Below are positions 59,930-64,000 of a stretch of 64,000 nucleotides of DNA, one piece after another. Source of the stretch: Isoperla grammatica (lineage: Eukaryota > Arthropoda > Insecta > Plecoptera > Perlodidae); assembly GCA_945910005.1 (NCBI GenBank), contig OX246746.1:22847092-22911091 (forward strand), written 5' to 3'. Both the position numbers and the translations under genes were made by a program. The number at the start of each line of letters is the position of its first letter. The first letter of the stretch is position 1. Below the pieces are notes generated by a model. The model saw nothing but the letters and a program-made list of their open reading frames with translations. It was not told where the DNA came from and did not search any database.

Positions 59930-60529
59930 TATATCAATTTTCAGGGGTGGACAGACGTTACGAAAGTGAAAAACGATGCAACATGAGATGCGAATTGACA
60001 TTAATAACTGATTTTCATTTTTGGAAATTAATATTATATTAATTGTGTTATTCCGTTATGATTGATTTGTCACTTATTAATTTATTTAATGTATAGGCTA
60101 TTGCAGAGCCACCGTCTGTGTAGAGGCTCTCTTCAGCTAGATTGCATAAACATTGTAAAGCATGACTTATGTTTGTGAAACGTGATTTGTGCGACTCGTT
60201 TGCATCTACATAAACCGATTGGCCTTAATGTAAATGTATAACCACGGTACGCTAAGCTGTAGTGTATAGTATAATCACACTGGCTGTGGTTTGGGTGGGG
60301 GAGGGGGGTGGGGGGGGAGGGTGGAGTGAGTAGGGAGGATCCATGGCTGGCAATGTACAGGCTGCACATGATCACATTTCTCTTGGAGAAGTTCGACATA
60401 ACGGAATAACACAATTAATATAATACTAATTTCCAAAGATGAAAATCAGTTAATAATTTCAATTCCCGTCTCACGTTTTATATACTTCTCCACTTTCGTA
60501 CCGTCTGTCCACCCCTGAAAATTGATATA
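59930..60529. mobile_element. 600-bp inverted-repeat element
   Basis: Arms of about 131-133 bp (59930-60060 and 60397-60529) are inverted copies, roughly 85-90 percent identical. They include TTTTCAGGGGTGGACAGACG and GTGTTATTCCGTTATG. The 336-bp centre contains a G-rich tract at 60295-60320. The arms are long and their outer border TATATCAATTTT is itself inverted, so the exact ends and target duplication are unresolved. It is probably a non-autonomous DNA transposon; a local inverted duplication is the alternative. Confidence 0.75.
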
Positions 60530-61119
60530 TCGAAAATCGCGTATATTTCGGAATGTGATGGAATTTGCAATGAATGTATCGGGCCAGAGATGTAGATGGG
60601 AGGGGGTGGGGGGAGGGGTTCTGCAGCTGCCCCCCCCCCCCTCTATCCAGGGGAGTCCCGTCCCGTGGGATCAATACTCCCGCTGTTCAGCTGCCTACTA
60701 CACATTCATCGCTATTAATTCCTCTCTTTTTACTTTCACTTTCCTAAAGTACTTTCACCGCGGCAATACAGAAAGTTCGCCTCCTGGGAATATCCCGCCC
60801 CTAAGTTCAGAGTTGGTTCATATCTGGGTATATTGTCGCTCCTAATGGTCGAGGATTAACGCACAACACGATGTGTTACATTCAAATCAGTTTTAAATTT
60901 TTGTTATTATTTGCATAATTAAATTAAAAGTTAATTTCAGAGAGCACTTCCAATTTACATGATTAAACATAATCAAAAGAAATTAATTTATCAGCCGAGT
61001 AATCTTGCAAAATAAAGTTCAATCTATATAGTGACAACATTCAGTTTTCAATCATTTTATATCGCCTTGAAAGTACCAACATACTTTTTACATATTATAT
61101 TTCATACTTTTTTTTTCTT
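60530..61119. other. Unannotated stretch with G- and C-runs
   Basis: 60599-60645 has adjacent G-rich and C-rich runs that could pair. No gene was supported. Confidence 0.4.
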
Positions 61120-61213
61120 TGACGTCATAGACGGGCAAGAGATTTGCCAAACACATGTCTGTATTGGAAAGTTCATCCGCTGATTGGCTACGACTCACTC
61201 ATCTATGACGTCA
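61120..61213. promoter_or_regulatory. Pair of inverted CRE sites
   Basis: TGACGTCATAGACG (61120) and its near-complement CATCTATGACGTCA (ending 61213) face each other 66 bp apart, with an inverted CCAAT box GATTGG (about 61182) between. It could be a compact bZIP-responsive element or the arms of a small foldback element. Confidence 0.35.
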
Positions 61214-61960
61214 CCATCCACAAGGTTGTTGTGGAACCTCTTTCAATACCGAAAATTATTATCTTGTCACAACACTGATTGAACTACCATTTTGTTTGCA
61301 ATTAATATCGCATCCATGATGAAAACGTTTTATATATCGAGTAAAAAAGAAATGGTGTTCTTTAAAACGTATAACCACTTATTAACATAGTATTCTCATT
61401 CAGAGGAAAAATTTAATTCTTTAATTGTTGCTCATATACCCCTGAGAGCTTTCGAGGTCCCATGACGTGGGAATAATTTTCCTTGCTCACTTTAGAAATC
61501 CTTTAAAATACGCTTGCGGTTGTCTTGTTGCATCATGATAATAATATTTTATTCGATAAGTGACACAACTGAAAAATATGTGCTTCAAAATTGAAGACAC
61601 GTCTAAAGACAAGTAAAAGTTTGATAAGGTAGAAAATTCTCATTACTTAGTTAGGTAATGTACTTTTGTCTCAAAAATAGGCCTAACCTATTCTAGCTAA
61701 GGGTTTGTTCACACGACGAGTACAATTAGCAAATAGATTAGTAGGTCTTCCCTTAAATTGCTTGAGTTCTAAGCACCGTACTTTCCTTACATCCTGTGTT
61801 AAGCAAAGGTCTAGATAAAACTCATAAATGCAAAATATTATGATTATTAGCAATACCCTCGTTGCTCAATAACAGGCCACAATTACAAAAGTATATCAAA
61901 CAGCTAAAAATCAAAAACATATAAATAATTGAAACAATGAGTATCTCGCAATAAATAATG
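61214..61960. other. Unannotated AT-rich stretch
   Basis: No feature supported. Confidence 0.4.
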
Positions 61961-62025
<65 letters not shown>

Positions 62026-62037
62026 TATGATTATAAA

Positions 62038-62068
<31 letters not shown>

Positions 62069-62071
62069 GTA

Positions 62072-62102
<31 letters not shown>

Positions 62103-62120
62103 AAATAATAATAATAATAA
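61961..62120. repeat. (AAT)n microsatellite
   Basis: About 50 AAT triplets with a few interruptions (ATTATGATTATAAAA, AGTAAT). It begins where the minus-strand LINE poly(A) tail ends, so it may have grown from that tail. Confidence 0.95.
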
Positions 62121-62946
62121 TTTTTTTTTTTTTTTTTTATTATTATATCGTTTCACACATACGTACAATATGAGAAATTGTTTTAATTCCCACTAAACCA
62201 CATAGTGGTTTGTCAGTGGGACAATCATATAATTAAAGTGCAGTATGCGGACTGGTCGTGACACACAAAAGATATAATTTCTGATATATAGTTTATGTAA
62301 TTTAAATATAATTTATGGTTAATAGAAATACAAAGAGAGTAGTGAAATACAAGAATAGCATAAATACAATAAGTGGTTCGTTCAATCATAATTATATATA
62401 CAAATATAAATTTACCATGACTAATTCTCTAAATAATTCAAATAATATAATCTACATTGCCGTTTAATAGTTGACAATTTGTCTGCGTATAATAGACCTC
62501 CTGGCAGTGAATTAAATACTCGTGGTACCACAGGCTGCAGACGACAATCGCCGTACTTATTGTGTGACAAAGGCACAATGTAATGTCCCTTTGTCGCTGA
62601 TCGGGTGATTTTCGAATGTATGTAGGGTCGTTTGTAGGTTGAGTCAAAGAAATGCTTAATTATTAAACGGTAATTATATTGTAAATCAACAGGTAAAATA
62701 GAATAGAAGCTGTAGATGAACGGAAAGTCTGGTTGAATGTAATATGTACTGCGGGGGTAAATCAATAAGAGTATACTTTTCTGTAAATTTAGTAAGTTAT
62801 TTAAAATATACCTTGACGCGTTTCCCCAAGACAGAATAGCATACGATATGGTTGCCTCCACCAGAGCAATATAAACGACACGGATCAAACCAAAAGGTAA
62901 TATTGATTTTAAATTATATAACTTGTATGCACAAGAACGAAGTTTA
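62121..62946 (-). pseudogene. 5'-truncated LINE ORF2 C-terminal remnant with poly(A) tail
   Basis: A minus-strand frame from about 62946 to 62421 encodes the extreme C-terminal region of a LINE reverse transcriptase. It reads YKLYNLKSILPFGLIRVVY, LVEATISYAILSWGNA and VPRVFNSLPGGL, the last matching the usual ending of Jockey/R1-type ORF2. The catalytic domain is missing. A 3' UTR follows and ends in an 18-base A-run (T-run at 62121-62138 on the plus strand). The frame continues upstream only through an (AAT)n tract at 62947-62971, which adds a false poly-Ile stretch. Confidence 0.85.
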
Positions 62947-63049
62947 ATAATAATAATAATAATAATAATAATTAAAAAAACTGGAATAACCTGTGATTGA
63001 CTAATGACAGTAAAAATTATAATTATAATAGAAATACTAAAAATCAAGT
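62947..63049. repeat. Short (AAT)n tract at the LINE 5' truncation and flank
   Basis: Eight or so AAT units mark the truncation point. The rest is AT-rich sequence. Confidence 0.7.
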
Positions 63050-63235
63050 GTTCTTATGAACCCCTACTGCATGGTGCACACAACGGCTGTACTATAAAAT
63101 GTGCTCCTATAAAGGTGACTAACCGCAGGCATAACGTTAGTACTCAATCCCTTCATTCATCTTGACTGAGGAAACCTCGGGAAAACGCTTTCAGCCAGAA
63201 TTACCGGTGACCGGTATCGATGAGTCGATCCCCCG
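63050..63235 (-). mobile_element. tRNA-derived SINE, family A, copy 3 (diverged)
   Basis: Read on the minus strand, GGGATCGACTCATCGATACC then CGGTAATTCTGGCTGAAAGC and GAGGTTTCCTCAGTCAAG, GGGATTGAGTA and TTAGTCACCT follow the order of copy 1 at 273-522. The B box has decayed. The outer boundaries are approximate. Confidence 0.65.
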
Positions 63236-63399
63236 AATTAATTTAATTTAATTTATTTAATTTTTTTTAAATTAAATTTAATTTAAATTTTAATTCAAAT
63301 TTTTTTTATTATTATTTTTTTTTTTTTTACATTAAAAATTAAATTAAGATTCAGGAGTAGATAATTTCACTTGAATCAATTTTCTTTAGTTTGTTTATA
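63236..63399. repeat. AT-only low-complexity tract
   Basis: 63239-63335 is almost pure A/T with AATTTAATTTAAATT palindromes and T-runs. Confidence 0.8.
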
Positions 63400-63621
63400 A
63401 TATTAATCTTTAGCACTCGTCTTGTTTTCGCTTTTCTTTATGTATATATCTCGGACAGCCCCCGCACAAGAGATAGCTCTTATACGGGCTTCTTATCTTA
63501 TATTATTGTGTTTTATTTGGTTAATTTGTTTCTTTATTGTCGACAATGTATTTGTGTTATGTTTTAGTAGACGAGCACGAGATAAAAATAAAATGGTTTA
63601 AAATAAATATAATAAATAATA
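63400..63621 (+). mobile_element. LINE 3'-terminal fragment
   Basis: CCCCGCACAAGAGATAGCTC, TCTTATACGGGCTTCTTATC and a T-rich run are followed by AAAATAAAATGG and AATAAATATAATAAATAAT, a typical LINE 3' UTR and tail in plus orientation. No frame remains. Confidence 0.45.
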
Positions 63622-64000
63622 GACTCGTGTGTTGCCGCTGAGTCACCCGGCACTATCGGCCTCTCAATATAACCGAACACGTAGTGGCTTTGTAATGCGG
63701 TCGGTATTCGGTGTTCGCTCTTCACTCATGTACGGCAGTAAAGCAGCTTACACCAACTACTTGAACAGCAGCGGGTTAGTAGGCGCTACACTCGCCCACA
63801 AACACAAATCAAGGGTAGTAGGTCTTTTATCAAGGTCACATTGTGACTTCCTGCTTGTGTGAATCTATTTATTTTTTATAAAATATGCGTGGTTCCCACG
63901 TGACGTCTCAACGACCATGATTATGACACAATTGATCTTTGGCGGGTATTATTCAAATTTACTAAAAGCATCATTTAGAATTTGAAAAAGTAAACATATG
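63622..64000. other. Unannotated stretch to the end of the window
   Basis: The 77-residue frame at 63629-63862 has balanced composition but no recognisable domain. Confidence 0.35.

Overview
This window looks like repeat-rich, AT-rich (roughly two thirds A+T by eye) nuclear DNA from an animal. It is most likely an arthropod and probably an insect with a large genome. The reasons are the LINE of the Jockey/CR1 group, tRNA-headed SINEs, LINE tails ending in (AATC)n or AATAAA-like repeats, hAT-like and TA-flanked foldback elements, long microsatellites, and the absence of compact gene organisation. The species cannot be named from the sequence. There is no bacterial-style operon, CRISPR array, rRNA gene or canonical functional tRNA. 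A 200-base run of N at 33591-33790 is an assembly gap.

The only long open reading frames belong to a non-LTR retrotransposon. A near-complete LINE lies at about 34965-39572 on the plus strand. It has a 276-residue ORF1 (coiled coil plus RRM-like RNA-binding region) and a 1008-residue ORF2 (endonuclease plus reverse transcriptase with intact YADD), and it ends in a GAATG-rich tail. Two decayed LINE copies lie on the minus strand. One (about 40880-42735) is split next to its YADD motif by a 5S-rRNA-derived SINE with a 6-bp target duplication. The other (62121-62946) is truncated and poly(A)-tailed. LINE 3' ends also occur at 3830-4021, 11861-12181 (13-bp target duplication), 30020-30070, 39573-39908, 53375-53500 and 63400-63621.

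SINEs are abundant. Family A has copies at 273-522, 22320-22705 (itself holding a nested foldback element) and 63050-63235. Family B at 5035-5165 shares its 3' end with the LINE tail at 12118-12181. A 5S-derived family is present at 42111-42536 and 52094-52572, and several lone tRNA-like heads are scattered through the window. DNA-transposon-like foldback elements lie at 5679-6123 (hAT-like, perfect 8-bp target duplication), 9541-9699, 22506-22664, 25003-25705, 50683-51142, 54184-54582 (TA-flanked), 56384-57570 (palindromes plus a tandem array) and 59930-60529.

Tandem repeats include an 11-bp array (2246-2740), a 48-bp array (13686-14436), a 29-bp array (18863-18978), a hexanucleotide array (19728-19910), an 11-bp array (27969-28034), a trinucleotide array of about 700 bp (28381-29185), CT arrays, a 113-bp array (42866-43530), a 147-bp array inside the 56-57 kb element, and an (AAT)n tract (61961-62120).

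Host-gene evidence is thin. The best candidate is a short minus-strand first coding exon at 27051-27112, with an in-frame upstream stop and a strong splice donor. Small GC-rich islands with CRE palindromes (4690-4830, 8830-9020, 10560-10700) may be regulatory. I read the window as intergenic or intronic sequence shaped by successive transposon insertions. I did not find a novel multi-gene system. The most interesting structures are the intact LINE, the 5S-SINE nested in a LINE, the SINE/LINE shared tail and the palindromic composite element at 56-57 kb.
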